Assembly: GCF_000472545.1 (NCBI RefSeq)
Contig: NZ_AWZV01000016.1
Location: 62,001 to 126,000, forward strand
Direction of reading: 5' to 3'
Length of the DNA: 64,000 nucleotides
Origin: Burkholderia sp. WSM2232
GTDB taxonomy: Bacteria; Pseudomonadota; Gammaproteobacteria; Burkholderiales; Burkholderiaceae
Shown: in pieces, positions 1 through 9,944 of the stretch
How the letters are laid out: the number at the start of each line of letters is the position of its first letter
Numbering within the stretch: position 1 is the first letter of the stretch
Position numbers and translations under genes: made by a program
The notes under the pieces: model-generated
Seen by the model: only the letters and a program-made list of their open reading frames with translations
Told to the model about the DNA's origin: nothing
Database searches by the model: none

Positions 1-345
1 ACCGCGCCGGTGCGTATGTACTACGCCGGCTGGTCTTCGTCGACGGGCGAGTCTGACTGGGCGATCACGCCGCTGCTCGCGTCGGTCTCGTTCCCGCCGA
101 AGATGGTCAATACCGCGTACTACAAGAACGACACCGTCGACAGCGATCTGAAGCAGGCGCTCGAAACCACCGACCGCACGAAGAAGGCCGCGCTCTACAC
201 GGATGCGCAAAAACGCATCTGGGCCGACGCGCCGTGGATTTTCCTCGTCAAGGAAAAGGTCGTGTATGCGCGCAGCAAACGTCTGTCGGGTGCTTACGTC
301 GCGCCGGACGGTTCGTTCAACTTCGACGAAATCGCGATCAAGTAA
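1..345 (+). CDS. gsiB: Peptide/glutathione ABC transporter substrate-binding protein, C-terminal part
   Basis: The reading frame is open from base 1 to a TAA at 343-345, so only the last ~114 residues of a larger periplasmic binding protein are present. The end resembles family 5 extracellular solute-binding proteins (peptide, nickel, glutathione): an Asp/Thr/Tyr-rich stretch, then the typical helix around ALYTDAQKRIWADAPWIFL. The two permease genes of the same importer type follow at once. It would capture short peptides or glutathione in the periplasm. The exact ligand cannot be read from this fragment; the gsi name rests on the downstream gene set. Confidence 0.8.
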   Translation, partial: TAPVRMYYAGWSSSTGESDWAITPLLASVSFPPKMVNTAYYKNDTVDSDLKQALETTDRTKKAALYTDAQKRIWADAPWIFLVKEKVVYARSKRLSGAYVAPDGSFNFDEIAIK

Positions 346-456
346 CGAGCCGGGCGTGTGGCGCTGCAAGTTCTGAAAGGACACGCGGCGCCGCACGTTC
401 GCGTGAGCGCAGTACGTGATATTTCGTTGCCTGTATCATTGCCGGATTGAGCTTTA

Positions 457-1377
457 ATGCTGAACTTCCTCGTCAAACGTCTCTTTGGCTTGCTGCCGAC
501 GCTCTTTATCGTCGCGGTGCTGGTCTTTCTATTCGTGCATCTTCTACCGGGCGATCCGGCGCGGCTCGCCGCCGGCCCGGATGCCGACGAAGCGACCGTC
601 GCGCTGGTGCGCGCCGATCTCGGGCTGGACAAGCCGATGCCGCAGCAATTCGCGCGCTTCTTCGTGAAGATCGCGCATGGCGACTTCGGCACCTCGACGC
701 GCAGCAAGCGGCCGGTCAGCGAGGAGATCGGCGAGCGCTTCATGCCTACGCTGCTGCTCACCATCGCAAGCATGGTATGGGCGGTGGTGCTCGGCATGGG
801 CATCGGCATTGTCTCGGCGGTATGGCGCAATCGCTGGCCGGACCGGCTCGGTATGACGTTGGCCGTGTCGGGCATCTCGTTTCCCGCGTTCGCGCTCGGC
901 ATGCTGCTGATGGAGGTCTTCTCGGTAAAGCTCGGCTGGTTGCCCATTGTCGGCGACGGTTCATGGCAGAGCTACATCCTGCCATCGCTCACGCTAGGCG
1001 CGGCTGTGGCGGCGGTGATGGCGCGCTTCACGCGCGCCTCCTTCGTCGAAGTGATGAATGAAGACTTTGTGCGTACCGCGCGCGCGAAGGGCGTGCCGGA
1101 GCGGCTCGTGATCGTCAAACATTGCCTGCGTAACGCCATGATTCCTGTCGTCACGATGATGGGGCTGCAATTCGGCTTTCTGCTCGGCGGCTCGATCGTG
1201 GTCGAAGTGGTGTTCAACTGGCCGGGGCTCGGGCGTCTGCTGGTGGATGCCGTGTCGATGCGCGACTACCCGGTGATTCAGGCGGAAGTACTGTTGTTCT
1301 CGCTGGAATTCATCATCATCAATCTGGTCGTGGACGTGTTGTACGCTGTGATCAATCCGACTATCCGTTTCAAGTGA
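457..1377 (+). CDS. gsiC: ABC transporter permease, GsiC/DppB type
   Basis: This 306-residue inner-membrane permease forms half of the channel of a peptide/glutathione importer. It starts with the N-terminal helix typical of DppB/GsiC proteins ([19 protein letters not shown]), has about six membrane segments and the BPD_transp_1 EAA loop near residues 200-225 ([17 protein letters not shown]) that docks to the ATPase. Length is normal for the family. It lies 111 bases after the binding-protein gene and 7 bases before the partner permease. No ATPase gene lies downstream, so ATP-binding subunits are probably encoded upstream of the window, as in gsiA-B-C-D order. Confidence 0.9.
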   Translation: MLNFLVKRLFGLLPTLFIVAVLVFLFVHLLPGDPARLAAGPDADEATVALVRADLGLDKPMPQQFARFFVKIAHGDFGTSTRSKRPVSEEIGERFMPTLLLTIASMVWAVVLGMGIGIVSAVWRNRWPDRLGMTLAVSGISFPAFALGMLLMEVFSVKLGWLPIVGDGSWQSYILPSLTLGAAVAAVMARFTRASFVEVMNEDFVRTARAKGVPERLVIVKHCLRNAMIPVVTMMGLQFGFLLGGSIVVEVVFNWPGLGRLLVDAVSMRDYPVIQAEVLLFSLEFIIINLVVDVLYAVINPTIRFK

Positions 1378-1384
1378 GGCCCGC

Positions 1385-2290
1385 ATGAGCACGACAGCCA
1401 CCGAGCCGAATGCGGCCAAACCCGTGCGCGCCGAGCGCGCTATCCGTACGCCGTGGAGCGAGTTCTGGCGCAAGTTCCGCAAGCAGCACGTGGCGCTCGC
1501 CGCCGGTATTTTCGTGCTGCTGCTGGTCGCGCTCGCGATTGCCGCGCCGCATATCGTGCCCTACGACCCGGAGAATTTCTTCGACTACGACGCGTTGAAC
1601 GCAGGGCCTTCGGCTGCGCACTGGTTCGGCGTCGATTCATTGGGCCGCGACATTTTCAGCCGCATCGTCGGGGGCTCGCGCATCTCACTCGAAGCCGGAT
1701 TCCTTTCCGTTGCGATAGGCGCGGTGATCGGCACATTCTTCGGCTTGCTGGCGGGCTATTACGAAGGCTGGTGGGATCGCATCACGATGCGCGTGGCCGA
1801 CGTGCTGTTCGCTTTTCCGGGCATTCTGCTTGCCATTGGCGTGGTGGCGATTCTCGGCAACGGCATGATCAACGTGATCTGCGCGGTGGCAATCTTCAGT
1901 ATTCCGGCATTTGCGCGACTCGTGCGCGGCAACACGCTGATGCTCAAGCAACTCACGTATATCGAGGCGGCGCGCAGTATCGGCGCGTCGGACTGGACGA
2001 TCATCGTGCGTCATATCCTGCCGGGCACGATCTCGTCGGTTGTCGTGTACTTCACGATGCGCATCGGCACCTCGATCATCACGGCCGCGAGTCTGTCGTT
2101 TCTCGGACTCGGCGCCCAGCCGCCCACGCCCGAGTGGGGCGCCATGCTCAACGAAGCGCGTGCGGATATGGTGACGGCTCCGCATATCGCACTGTTCCCG
2201 AGCCTCGCGATTTTCCTCACGGTGCTCGCGTTCAACCTGCTCGGCGATGGTTTGCGCGATGCGCTCGACCCGAAACTGGACCGCCCATGA
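1385..2290 (+). CDS. gsiD: ABC transporter permease, GsiD/DppC type
   Basis: This is the second permease subunit, 301 residues. It has a ~40-residue cytoplasmic N-terminus, the DppC/OppC N-terminal domain with [10 protein letters not shown], the conserved [15 protein letters not shown] segment, and an EAA loop ([13 protein letters not shown]) that contacts the ATPase. It pairs with the preceding permease. Its stop codon overlaps the next start (ATGA at 2287-2290), so translation is coupled to the peptidase gene, which implies that imported peptides are hydrolysed by the next two enzymes. Confidence 0.9.
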   Translation: MSTTATEPNAAKPVRAERAIRTPWSEFWRKFRKQHVALAAGIFVLLLVALAIAAPHIVPYDPENFFDYDALNAGPSAAHWFGVDSLGRDIFSRIVGGSRISLEAGFLSVAIGAVIGTFFGLLAGYYEGWWDRITMRVADVLFAFPGILLAIGVVAILGNGMINVICAVAIFSIPAFARLVRGNTLMLKQLTYIEAARSIGASDWTIIVRHILPGTISSVVVYFTMRIGTSIITAASLSFLGLGAQPPTPEWGAMLNEARADMVTAPHIALFPSLAIFLTVLAFNLLGDGLRDALDPKLDRP

Positions 2291-3411
2291 GTGCCCTGGC
2301 GCCATTGCATGACCCGGGGGAGTTGCCAAGCCCGCCGCATGTCGGCGAATTGCCGGGCGGGCCGCTCGGCACGATTGCCGACGTCCACGGTGTGAGCGTC
2401 GGACATTGCACGCTGGCTCATGGCGCGCTGCAAACCGGCGTGACCGTGATTCGTCCGCATGCGGGCGATCCGTTCGTCGACAAAGTGCCGGCGGCGGCCT
2501 CGGTGATCAACGGCTTTGGCAAGAGTGCCGGGCTCGTGCAGCTCGACGAACTCGGCACGCTCGAAACGCCGATTGCGTTGACCAATACGTTCAGCGTGGG
2601 CGCGGTGGCGCAGGCGCAGATTCGCGCGGCCGCGCGGGCCAACCCGAGCATCGGCCGCGAGTGGCCGACCGTCAACCCGCTCGTGTTCGAATGCAACGAC
2701 GGCTACCTGAACGATATTCAGGCGCTTGCCGTCGACGAACGGCACTACAACGACGCCTGCGCTGCGGCCAGCACGAACGTGGCGAGCGGCTCGGTCGGAG
2801 CGGGGCGCGGCATGTCGTGCTTCGATCTGAAGGGCGGCATCGGCAATGCTTCGCGAGTGGTGCAGGCAGCGGGGCGCGAGTACACGGTCGGCGCGATGGT
2901 GCTCGCGAACTTTGGGCGTTTGCCGATGCTGGTTGTGGACGGTCATCCTGTAGGGCGCGTGCTTGCGCAGCGCGCGGCGAACGCAGACGCACGACCGTCG
3001 GCGCATGCAGCAAACGTTGCCGGGGACACGAAGCCGGAACAAGGCTCGATCATCATGATCGTCGCCACCAACGCGCCGCTCGACGCGCGTCAGCTCAAAC
3101 GCCTCTCGTTGCGCGCGGCAGCGGGACTCGCGCGGACGGGCTCTGTATATGGCCACGGCAGCGGCGACATAGCGCTCGCGTTCTCGACGGCCTACACGGT
3201 GCCGCATCGCGCGCAGTACGTTGAGTTGCCGCCGCTCGTTGCCGATCAGTGCATGGACCCGCTTTTTCGCGCCTGTGCCGACAGCGTCGAACAGGCCATT
3301 CTCGACGCGCTGTGGAGCGCAGAATCCGTGACCGGACGCGACGGCCGTCGGCGTCTGTCGCTACGCGAGAGCGTTCCCGATCTCGCGCAATTACTCAAAC
3401 ATACTTCCTGA
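2287..3411 (+). CDS. dmpA: DmpA/P1 family Ntn-hydrolase aminopeptidase
   Basis: A 374-residue cytoplasmic aminopeptidase of MEROPS family P1 (DmpA/BapA), whose members remove N-terminal L-, D- or beta-amino acids from short peptides. The family motifs DVHGVSVGH near the N-terminus and [12 protein letters not shown] in the middle are present. The precursor should cleave itself between Gly253 and Ser254 in [15 protein letters not shown]; Ser254 would be the N-terminal nucleophile. The start is the ATG at 2287 overlapping the gsiD stop; the frame is open further upstream but that part is antisense-like shadow. The stop overlaps the next start (TGATG). Confidence 0.88.
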   Translation: MSALAPLHDPGELPSPPHVGELPGGPLGTIADVHGVSVGHCTLAHGALQTGVTVIRPHAGDPFVDKVPAAASVINGFGKSAGLVQLDELGTLETPIALTNTFSVGAVAQAQIRAAARANPSIGREWPTVNPLVFECNDGYLNDIQALAVDERHYNDACAAASTNVASGSVGAGRGMSCFDLKGGIGNASRVVQAAGREYTVGAMVLANFGRLPMLVVDGHPVGRVLAQRAANADARPSAHAANVAGDTKPEQGSIIMIVATNAPLDARQLKRLSLRAAAGLARTGSVYGHGSGDIALAFSTAYTVPHRAQYVELPPLVADQCMDPLFRACADSVEQAILDALWSAESVTGRDGRRRLSLRESVPDLAQLLKHTS

Positions 3412-4244
3412 TGAAAGTCCTTATTTCTGCCGACATCGAAGGCGTCGCCGGCGTTTTTCACACGGAGCAGACGCGGGCGGGCAATGGCGAATACGAAGCC
3501 GCGCGCCGCTGGATGACGCTCGAAGCCAACGCTGCAATCGAAGGTGCATTTGCCGGCGGCGCGACGCAAGTGTGGGTCAACGACTCGCACGGCGGCTTTC
3601 GCAACCTGCTGCCCGATCTGCTCGACGAGCGCGCCCAGGTGGTGCTCGGCAAGCCGCGCACGCTCGGCATGATGGCGGGCCTCGAATACGGCGCGGCGCT
3701 CGTCTTCATGATCGGCTATCACGCGATGGCGCAAACGCGCGGCATTCTCGCGCATACCATCAACAGCTTTGCGTTCGCCCGCGTTTCGCTGAACGGTGTC
3801 GAGGTCGGCGAGGCGGGTCTGTATGGCGCGCTGGCTGAAGAATATGGCGCACAGGTAGCGCTTTTATCCGGCGACGATGTATTCGCCGAGGAAACCGCGC
3901 CGCGTTTTCCGGGCGCACGCTTTGTCGTGACGAAGAGCGCGACGGGACATGCGAGCGGTGTCACGCAGTCGCCTGCGAGTGCTCGCGCGGCTATTCAGAG
4001 CGCGGCCCGCGAGGTCGTGCAGCAGCATCTCGCCGCGGGTCGGGCGCCGCAAGCCGCGCGCGCTGCGGCAAAGCCTGTCGAGTGCGAGCTGCGTGTGCAG
4101 ACAAGCGGGCTTGCCGATCTGTTCTGCCAATGGCCGACGCTCACGCGTGTCGATGCCGTTACGTTGCGCTTTAGCGCGGCGTCGGCGGAACATGCGGTGC
4201 GCATGCTGAACTGTTTGTCGGCGATGTCGTTCATGCTGCGGTAG
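3411..4244 (+). CDS. dppA: M55 family D-aminopeptidase, DppA type
   Basis: A 277-residue zinc aminopeptidase that releases D-amino acids (typically D-Ala) from short peptides such as cell-wall fragments. The binuclear metal ligands of Bacillus subtilis DppA are matched in place: Asp8 and Glu10 in ADIEGVAG, His60 in VNDSHGG and His104 in GYHAMA, with an acidic residue near 131-134. It is translationally coupled to the DmpA-like gene (TGATG at 3409-3413). With the importer this makes a coherent unit for uptake and breakdown of peptides, possibly recycling muropeptides. The gene ends the operon before a convergent gene. Confidence 0.88.
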   Translation: MKVLISADIEGVAGVFHTEQTRAGNGEYEAARRWMTLEANAAIEGAFAGGATQVWVNDSHGGFRNLLPDLLDERAQVVLGKPRTLGMMAGLEYGAALVFMIGYHAMAQTRGILAHTINSFAFARVSLNGVEVGEAGLYGALAEEYGAQVALLSGDDVFAEETAPRFPGARFVVTKSATGHASGVTQSPASARAAIQSAAREVVQQHLAAGRAPQAARAAAKPVECELRVQTSGLADLFCQWPTLTRVDAVTLRFSAASAEHAVRMLNCLSAMSFMLR

Positions 4245-4294
4245 TCGCCGTATGGTGGCCGCAAGTGGTAGCCCAAAGCGCACGCGGCCGGGCA

Positions 4295-5167
4295 CTACTG
4301 CTGGCGGCTCAATTCGCGTGCGGCGCGGTCGATCACCTCGGCAATCGCGCCCGCATGCGACACCGGTGCGAGATGGCTCGACGCGATCGGCACGATGGTC
4401 GCGCCCATACGCTCCGCCATGAATCTTTCGACATCCGGCGACACCGCGCGGTCTTTAGTCGTCAGCACATACCACGACGGCTTCTCTTTCCACGCGACCT
4501 GGCTGACCGTTTCGTCGAAAGCGGCCGCGGCGATCGGCACCTGCGCGGCGGACAGCACGCGCGTCACGTTTTCGGAGACGTCGGCGGCGAAATCCGCGTG
4601 ATACCTGCTGCGGTCAAGCCATAGAAAACCGCTCGAGTCCTTCACGATACCTGCGCCCGCCGGCATCGGCGCGGCGCGTTTCATGAGATCCATTGTTGAT
4701 TCGTTGCGGTCCGGCGCAATTGCCGCGACGTACACGAGGCCGGCGACGTTCGGCGCATTCGCGCCCACTTCGGTAATGACCACACCGCCCCACGAATGGC
4801 CGACAAGAATGGTCGGCCCTTGCTGGCGGGCCAGTACGCGGCGCGTCGCGGCGGCGTCGTCGGCGAGCGAAGTGAGCGGGTTTTGCACGGAGCTCACGCG
4901 ATAGCCTTTCTGCTGCAGTTTCGCGACGACGCCGTTCCAACTTGAGCCGTCGACGAATGCGCCGTGCACCAGCACGACGTTGCGCACCGGGCCTGTCATC
5001 GGCGCGGCGGCGGGCTCATGCGCGGGCTCACGCGCGGGCGTCATGCCGGAGGCGGTCGAAGGCGGAGTCTGCGGCACCGCAGCGGGCGCGGAACTTTGCG
5101 CGAACGCGCCGGACCCCGCGAAACAGAGACACAAGACGGCGGCGCAAAGCGGGCGTTTGAGCGGCAT
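4295..5167 (-). CDS. Secreted alpha/beta hydrolase
   Basis: A 290-residue protein with an N-terminal signal peptide (hydrophobic core near residues 6-20, likely cleavage after GAFA), then a Pro/Ala-rich linker to about residue 60, then an alpha/beta hydrolase fold. The oxyanion region is VLVHGAFVDGSSW, the nucleophile elbow is VGHSWGG, and the C-terminal catalytic His is in IASSHLAPVSH. Related proteins act as esterases or unspecific hydrolases; the substrate cannot be predicted. It converges on the peptidase operon and is divergent from the permease gene at 5381. No operon partner is visible. Confidence 0.8.
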   Translation of the reverse strand: MPLKRPLCAAVLCLCFAGSGAFAQSSAPAAVPQTPPSTASGMTPAREPAHEPAAAPMTGPVRNVVLVHGAFVDGSSWNGVVAKLQQKGYRVSSVQNPLTSLADDAAATRRVLARQQGPTILVGHSWGGVVITEVGANAPNVAGLVYVAAIAPDRNESTMDLMKRAAPMPAGAGIVKDSSGFLWLDRSRYHADFAADVSENVTRVLSAAQVPIAAAAFDETVSQVAWKEKPSWYVLTTKDRAVSPDVERFMAERMGATIVPIASSHLAPVSHAGAIAEVIDRAARELSRQQ

Positions 5168-5380
5168 GCTGAATCTCCGGAGGCAAAAAACCGACTACGG
5201 CAACATACAGAAGCGGTGCGGCAGTGACAATCCCTATCCGCGGCCGAAGGTGCGGCTAAGCACGAAGCGCGGGTTGCCACCAGTATTTGGGCAATATCGG
5301 TCGCGGTAAAATTTTGGGTTCTGCCGGGACGGACCACAAGTCTGGCCGGGCGATCGGAAATCCATACACTGGGGCGTAAT

Positions 5381-6772
5381 TTGAACAATGCACCACAGCA
5401 AGACGGCCTGAAGCGCGGGCTCAAGAATCGCCATATCCAACTGATCGCACTCGGCGGCGCGATCGGCACCGGCCTCTTTCTCGGCTCGGCGAGCGTGTTG
5501 CAGGCCGCGGGGCCGTCGATGATTCTCGGCTATGCCATCGGCGGCATCATCGCCTTCATGATCATGCGCCAGTTAGGCGAAATGGTCGCCCAGGAACCGG
5601 TGGCGGGCTCGTTCAGCCACTTCGCGTACAAGTATTGGGGCGACTTTCCCGGCTTTCTGTCAGGCTGGAATTACTGGGTGCTGTATGTGCTCGTCAGCAT
5701 GGCCGAACTGACGGCGGTCGGCACGTACGTTCACTACTGGTGGCCGGGCGTTCCCACGTGGGTCTCGGCGCTGGTCTGCTTCGCCGGTATCAATGCGATC
5801 AACCTGGCGAACGTCAAGGCATATGGCGAGACGGAGTTCTGGTTTGCGATCATCAAGGTGGCGGCTGTGATCGGCATGATCGTGTTCGGCGGCTATCTGC
5901 TTTTTAGCGGGCAGGGTGGGCCGCAGGCGTCGATCAGCAATCTCTGGAGCCACGGCGGATTTTTCCCGCATGGCTTTCATGGCCTTTTCACGATGCTGGC
6001 CGTCATCATGTTTTCGTTCGGCGGGCTGGAGCTGATTGGCATTACCGCGGCAGAGGCGGATGAGCCGCAAAAGAGCATTCCGAAAGCCGTGAATCAGGTG
6101 ATCTACCGGATTCTGATTTTCTACATCTGCTCGCTCGCGGTGCTGCTTTCGCTGTATCCGTGGAACGAGGTCGCGGCGGGCGGCAGCCCGTTCGTGATGA
6201 TCTTTTCGCAGATCGGTTCCACGCTCACCGCCAACGTGCTAAACGTGGTGGTGTTGACCGCGGCGCTGTCGGTGTACAACAGCGGCGTTTATGCGAACAG
6301 CCGCATGCTGTACGGCCTCGCTGAACAGGGCAACGCGCCGCGCGCGCTGATGAAGGTCGACCGGCGCGGCGTGCCGTATATGGCCATCGGTTTGTCGGCG
6401 CTCGCCACGTTCACGTGCGTGATCGTCAATTATCTGATTCCGGCCGAAGCGCTCGGCTTGCTGATGGCGCTCGTGGTGGCGGCGCTGGTCCTGAACTGGG
6501 CGTTGATCAGCCTGACGCATCTGAAGTCGCGACGGGCGATGGTTGCCGCAGGTGAGACGCTCGTTTTCAAGTCGTTCTGGTTTCCTGTGAGCAACTGGGT
6601 CTGCCTCGCCTTCATGGCGCTGATCCTCGTGATTCTTGCGATGACCCCGGGCCTGTCGGTTTCTGTGTTGCTTGTGCCGGTGTGGCTGGTGGTGATGTGG
6701 GTGGGGTATGCGTTCAAACGTCGGCGTGCGGCCGCGCACGGCACGGCGCGGGTGGCTGGGCCGCAGAGCTGA
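5381..6772 (+). CDS. Amino acid permease, APC superfamily
   Basis: A 463-residue inner-membrane permease with about 12 transmembrane helices, of the amino acid transporter family that includes AroP, PheP, ProY and GabP. The N-terminal signature LKRGLKNRHIQLIALGGAIG and first helix GTGLFLGSASVLQAAGPS are typical. The start is a TTG at 5381, giving the N-terminus expected for the family; no strong Shine-Dalgarno site precedes it. It works by proton-coupled amino acid uptake. The substrate (aromatic amino acid, proline or GABA) cannot be assigned from the sequence alone. Confidence 0.85.
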   Translation: MNNAPQQDGLKRGLKNRHIQLIALGGAIGTGLFLGSASVLQAAGPSMILGYAIGGIIAFMIMRQLGEMVAQEPVAGSFSHFAYKYWGDFPGFLSGWNYWVLYVLVSMAELTAVGTYVHYWWPGVPTWVSALVCFAGINAINLANVKAYGETEFWFAIIKVAAVIGMIVFGGYLLFSGQGGPQASISNLWSHGGFFPHGFHGLFTMLAVIMFSFGGLELIGITAAEADEPQKSIPKAVNQVIYRILIFYICSLAVLLSLYPWNEVAAGGSPFVMIFSQIGSTLTANVLNVVVLTAALSVYNSGVYANSRMLYGLAEQGNAPRALMKVDRRGVPYMAIGLSALATFTCVIVNYLIPAEALGLLMALVVAALVLNWALISLTHLKSRRAMVAAGETLVFKSFWFPVSNWVCLAFMALILVILAMTPGLSVSVLLVPVWLVVMWVGYAFKRRRAAAHGTARVAGPQS

Positions 6773-7040
6773 GCGTGGAAGCAGGGCGGGCGCAGCGCTT
6801 CTCGGCCGACCGTTGAGTCGGGCGGCGTGGCGGCTCGCCGCTGCTGCTGTTCCGCTCGGCTGTGTTTGCGGTTTATGTTTTCCGTTGTTCGGCGGGTCGC
6901 ACTTTTTTCGAGTGCTCCCGCAGCGGACAAGGAAGGCTCGGGCGTTTGCGGCCGCCAAAGCAAAAAACCCGCGAAGCGTTCGGCTAGCGCGGGTTTGCGA
7001 TTTCGTCCTGTGACTTCTCAGAACTGACGACGAAAATGTT
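6773..7040. other. Intergenic region between permease and tRNA-Leu
   Basis: No gene is supported here. The region holds the minus-strand terminator of tRNA-Leu. Confidence 0.6.
6959..6996 (-). terminator. Rho-independent terminator downstream of tRNA-Leu
   Basis: A stem AAACCCGCG/CGCGGGTTT flanks a ~14-base loop. On the minus strand it is followed by a T-run (complement of the A-run at 6961-6967). It lies about 45 bases beyond the tRNA 3' end. Confidence 0.75.
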
Positions 7041-7125
7041 TGGTGCCCAGGGCCGGAATCGAACCGGCACGCCTTGCGGCGGGGGATTTTGAGTCCCCTG
7101 CGTCTACCAATTTCACCACCTGGGC
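7041..7125 (-). tRNA. tRNA-Leu(CAA)
   Basis: An 85-base tRNA including an encoded CCA end. The acceptor arm is GCCCAGG/CCTGGGC, there is a long variable arm, the T-loop is GGTTCGATTC, and the anticodon loop is CTCAAAA closed by GGGGA/TCCCC, giving anticodon CAA (codon UUG). Confidence 0.95.
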
Positions 7126-7230
7126 AGGTCTTGCAGCGCACGCGTCAAAAGCTCTCGCGCGGCGAAGACGCAGATTATGGCCGAAAATCAGCCGACGGGC
7201 AAGCCGCTTGCAGTCGCCATCGGTACCTGT

Positions 7231-8616
7231 TCAAACGGTGCGCGAAAACCGTTCCAGCGTCTGCTGGCCGAGATAGCGGTCGAACACCATCGCGATGTTG
7301 CGCACGAGCATGCGCCCGGCCGTCTGCACTTCTAGCTTGCGATTGCTGAGCGACACAAGACCGTCTTGCTCGAAGCCGCGCAAGCGTTCCAGTTCGGGCT
7401 CGAACGTATCGGCGAAGTGGATGCCGTACATCGCCTCGAATTCGTCGAAGCGCAACTCGAGATTGCACATCAACTGCGTGATGACGTCGCGCCGCAGACG
7501 GTCGTCGGCACTCAGCCGCACGCCGCGCGTGATCGCGAGTTGGCCGGCGTCGATCGCGGCGGCATAGGCGGGCAGCTCTTTCGCGTTCTGCGCGTAGACG
7601 TCGCCCACCTTGCCGATGGACGAAGCGCCGAAGCCGATCAGATCGCATTCGGCCCGCGTGCTGTAGCCCTGGAAGTTGCGATGCAAGGTGCGCTGTGCCT
7701 GCGCGCGCGCGAGTTCGTCGGTGGGTAGCGCAAAGTGATCCATGCCGATATAGACGTAGCCCGCCGCGGTCAGACGCTCCACCACGCATTGCAGGATTGC
7801 AAGACGCATGGCAGGCGAGGGCAGCGTCGCCGCATCCATCCGGCGCTGCATCTTGAAGAGTTGCGGCATGTGCGCATAAGCGAACACCGACAGGCGATCG
7901 GGTGCGAGCTCGATCATCGTGTCGAGCGTGCGGCTAAAGCTCTCCACGGTCTGATGCGGCAGCCCGTAGATCAGGTCGACGCCGATCGAATGAAAGCCGG
8001 CGTGCCGCGCCGCCTGCATGACCGAGGCGGTCATGTCGAGCGGTTGAATCCGGTTGATGGCCTTCTGCACCAGCGGATCGAAGTCCTGCACGCCGAGGCT
8101 CAGGCGATTGAAGCCGAGCTTGCGCAGATGCGCAATGGTCTCGGGCGATGCTTCGCGTGGATCGACTTCGATCGAATATTCGGCCTCGTCGTCAGGCACG
8201 AAGGTGAAATGCTCGCGCGCAGTGCCGAGCAACTCGGCGAGTTCGTCGTTCGACATGAAGGTTGGCGTGCCGCCGCCCAGGTGTAATTGCGACACCGGCC
8301 GGCGCGTATCGAAACACGCGGCCTGCAAGGCAATTTCGCGTTTCAACCGTTCGAGGTACGGCCGGGCGTGCGCGCGGTTTTTTGTCGCGATCTTGTTGCA
8401 GCCGCAGTAAAAACAAACCGTGTCGCAAAACGGGATATGGAAGTACAGCGAAAGGTCCAGGGCCGAGGCGCCCGGATCGGCGGCAGCACGCAGATAGGCT
8501 CCGGGGTCGAAGTCGTCGCGGAACTGAAGGGCCGTTGGATAGGACGTATACCGTGGGCCGTTCGCGTTGTACTTGGCGAGCAGGTCGGGGCGGAACAGCG
8601 GATTGGCGGTGGTCAT
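7231..8616 (-). CDS. hemN: Oxygen-independent coproporphyrinogen III dehydrogenase
   Basis: A 461-residue radical SAM enzyme that converts coproporphyrinogen III to protoporphyrinogen IX in anaerobic haem synthesis. The cluster motif is Cys64, Cys68, Cys71 followed by Cys73 (CDTVCFYCGC); this extra fourth Cys is typical of true HemN and absent from HemW. The N-terminus YNANGPRYTSYPTA carries the family's trip-wire region. Length matches E. coli HemN (about 457). The ATG at 8616 is chosen because the frame upstream has no family similarity. An FNR/ANR site was looked for in the 320 bases upstream but none was convincing. Confidence 0.93.
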   Translation of the reverse strand: MTTANPLFRPDLLAKYNANGPRYTSYPTALQFRDDFDPGAYLRAAADPGASALDLSLYFHIPFCDTVCFYCGCNKIATKNRAHARPYLERLKREIALQAACFDTRRPVSQLHLGGGTPTFMSNDELAELLGTAREHFTFVPDDEAEYSIEVDPREASPETIAHLRKLGFNRLSLGVQDFDPLVQKAINRIQPLDMTASVMQAARHAGFHSIGVDLIYGLPHQTVESFSRTLDTMIELAPDRLSVFAYAHMPQLFKMQRRMDAATLPSPAMRLAILQCVVERLTAAGYVYIGMDHFALPTDELARAQAQRTLHRNFQGYSTRAECDLIGFGASSIGKVGDVYAQNAKELPAYAAAIDAGQLAITRGVRLSADDRLRRDVITQLMCNLELRFDEFEAMYGIHFADTFEPELERLRGFEQDGLVSLSNRKLEVQTAGRMLVRNIAMVFDRYLGQQTLERFSRTV

Positions 8617-8937
8617 GAGAGGCTCGTCATGGATGGCCGCCGTGATGGAGGCGCCGGTCGTGCTGCTTGTGCAGTCCTGCTGCTCACCGCGTGGAAACGG
8701 CGTGAAAGCCGCGTGAAGACCGCGTGAAAACCGCATGCAGCGCGCCAGCGCTTCCTGAGCGTGGCCTTGAGTTGGATTCAGTGTACGGGAGCCGCCGTGC
8801 GCGCGATTGTGTAAAAAGGTCGCACGCGACACAGTGGCACAATGCGGGTCTGGCGCCGCGGCGCTCTGGTTCAATTCAGGAAGTGTGTTGTGAGTGATGC
8901 GTGCGATCGCGTGGCAAGACGCGAGTCTGTGTTCAAT
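8617..8937. other. Divergent intergenic region hemN / YkgJ-like gene
   Basis: 321 bases that must contain the promoters of two divergent genes. No clear operator, repeat or RNA structure was recognised. Confidence 0.5.
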
Positions 8938-9210
8938 ATGGCGGATCATGCGTGCCGGCCGGATTGCGGTGCGTGCTGTATCGCGCCGTCGATTTCGAGC
9001 CCGATTCCAGGAATGCCGGAAGGCAAGCCGGCGGGCGTGCGCTGCGTGCAGCTCGGCGACGACTTGCGTTGTGCGATCTTCGGCCAGCCGGAGCGGCCCG
9101 CCTGCTGCTCCGGCTTGCAGCCGCAGGTGGAGATGTGCGGCGCCAGTCGCGGCGAGGCGCTGCTGTGGCTCGCGCAACTCGAAGTGCAGACACAGCCGGG
9201 CGTCGCATGA
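8938..9210 (+). CDS. YkgJ-family cysteine cluster protein
   Basis: A 90-residue cytoplasmic protein of the YkgJ/UPF0153 family, proposed to bind zinc or iron. Eight cysteines are present, including CRPDCGACC at residues 6-14 and a second cluster ending PACCSGL and MCGAS. The ATG at 8938 places the first Cys motif at the very N-terminus as in relatives; the frame is open further upstream without similarity. It is divergent from hemN and 56 bases before the DUF1439 lipoprotein gene, so the two may be co-transcribed. The molecular role is unknown. Confidence 0.8.
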   Translation: MADHACRPDCGACCIAPSISSPIPGMPEGKPAGVRCVQLGDDLRCAIFGQPERPACCSGLQPQVEMCGASRGEALLWLAQLEVQTQPGVA

Positions 9211-9266
9211 CGCGGGCGCTTTGACAGAGAGATAAGGCCGCAAGCGCGGTCGATTGGAGAAACCGT

Positions 9267-9857
9267 ATGGCTCGATTGGTGGCGCCGGCTCGGCGCCGTT
9301 TTTTGCTCGCCGCGCTGGCAGGGGTGGGCGCGCTTGGTATGGCCTCGCTCAGCGCATGCGCGACGTCGACCTTTCCCTTCATTCCGTCGCACTACACGTT
9401 CTCGCAGCAGCAGGTGCAGGACGCCGTGCAGCGGAAATTTCCCTATCAGCGCACGGTCTCGCAAGTGTTCGACGTCGCGCTGAGCCATCCGGTGGTCGGC
9501 TTCCTGCCGGAGGCGAACCGCGTCTCCGTGAAGCTCGACGCGCACCTCGCGAGCCCCTTCATGCCGCAAGCGGTGGACGGCGTCTTCACGCTGTCGAGCG
9601 AACTCGCCTATGATGCGGCGAGCAAGTCCGTCGTGCTCAAATCACCGAACGTGGACAACGTGAGCGTGAGCGGCGGCGCACAGGCCTACACGCAGCAGAT
9701 CAACGCGGCGGCCGCCGTGCTCGCCACGCAGTTGCTCAGCAATTATCCGATCTACACGTTCAAGCCCGAACAGTTGCAATTTGCCGGAGTCAACTACGAA
9801 CCCGGTACAATCACCATCCTTACAAACGGTATACGCGTGCAAATCGTCGAGAAGTGA
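9267..9857 (+). CDS. DUF1439 family lipoprotein
   Basis: A 196-residue envelope protein of the DUF1439 family (E. coli YceB-like). The N-terminus has a Tat-like RRRF at residues 9-12, a hydrophobic core, and a lipobox LSAC with Cys31 as the lipidated residue. The rest is predicted beta-rich, as in LPS/lipid-binding-like folds of this family. A GGAG site lies about 8 bases before the ATG. It sits between the YkgJ-like gene and uppP. Precise function is unknown. Confidence 0.8.
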   Translation: MARLVAPARRRFLLAALAGVGALGMASLSACATSTFPFIPSHYTFSQQQVQDAVQRKFPYQRTVSQVFDVALSHPVVGFLPEANRVSVKLDAHLASPFMPQAVDGVFTLSSELAYDAASKSVVLKSPNVDNVSVSGGAQAYTQQINAAAAVLATQLLSNYPIYTFKPEQLQFAGVNYEPGTITILTNGIRVQIVEK

Positions 9858-9944
9858 CGCTGTGCGCGGCCGGCAGGGCCGCGCGTCGTCGCGCTGGCCG
9901 TGCCAGTTCCAACACAATCGAATCTATAGCGATGAGGGGCACGG

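Noticed and set aside
1453-2286. Upstream extension of the DmpA-like frame through gsiD
   Set aside because: Translates to Arg-rich shadow sequence; the ATG at 2287 overlapping the gsiD stop is the natural start.
8617-8937. FNR/ANR box for hemN
   Set aside because: No TTGAT-N4-ATCAA-like sequence seen.
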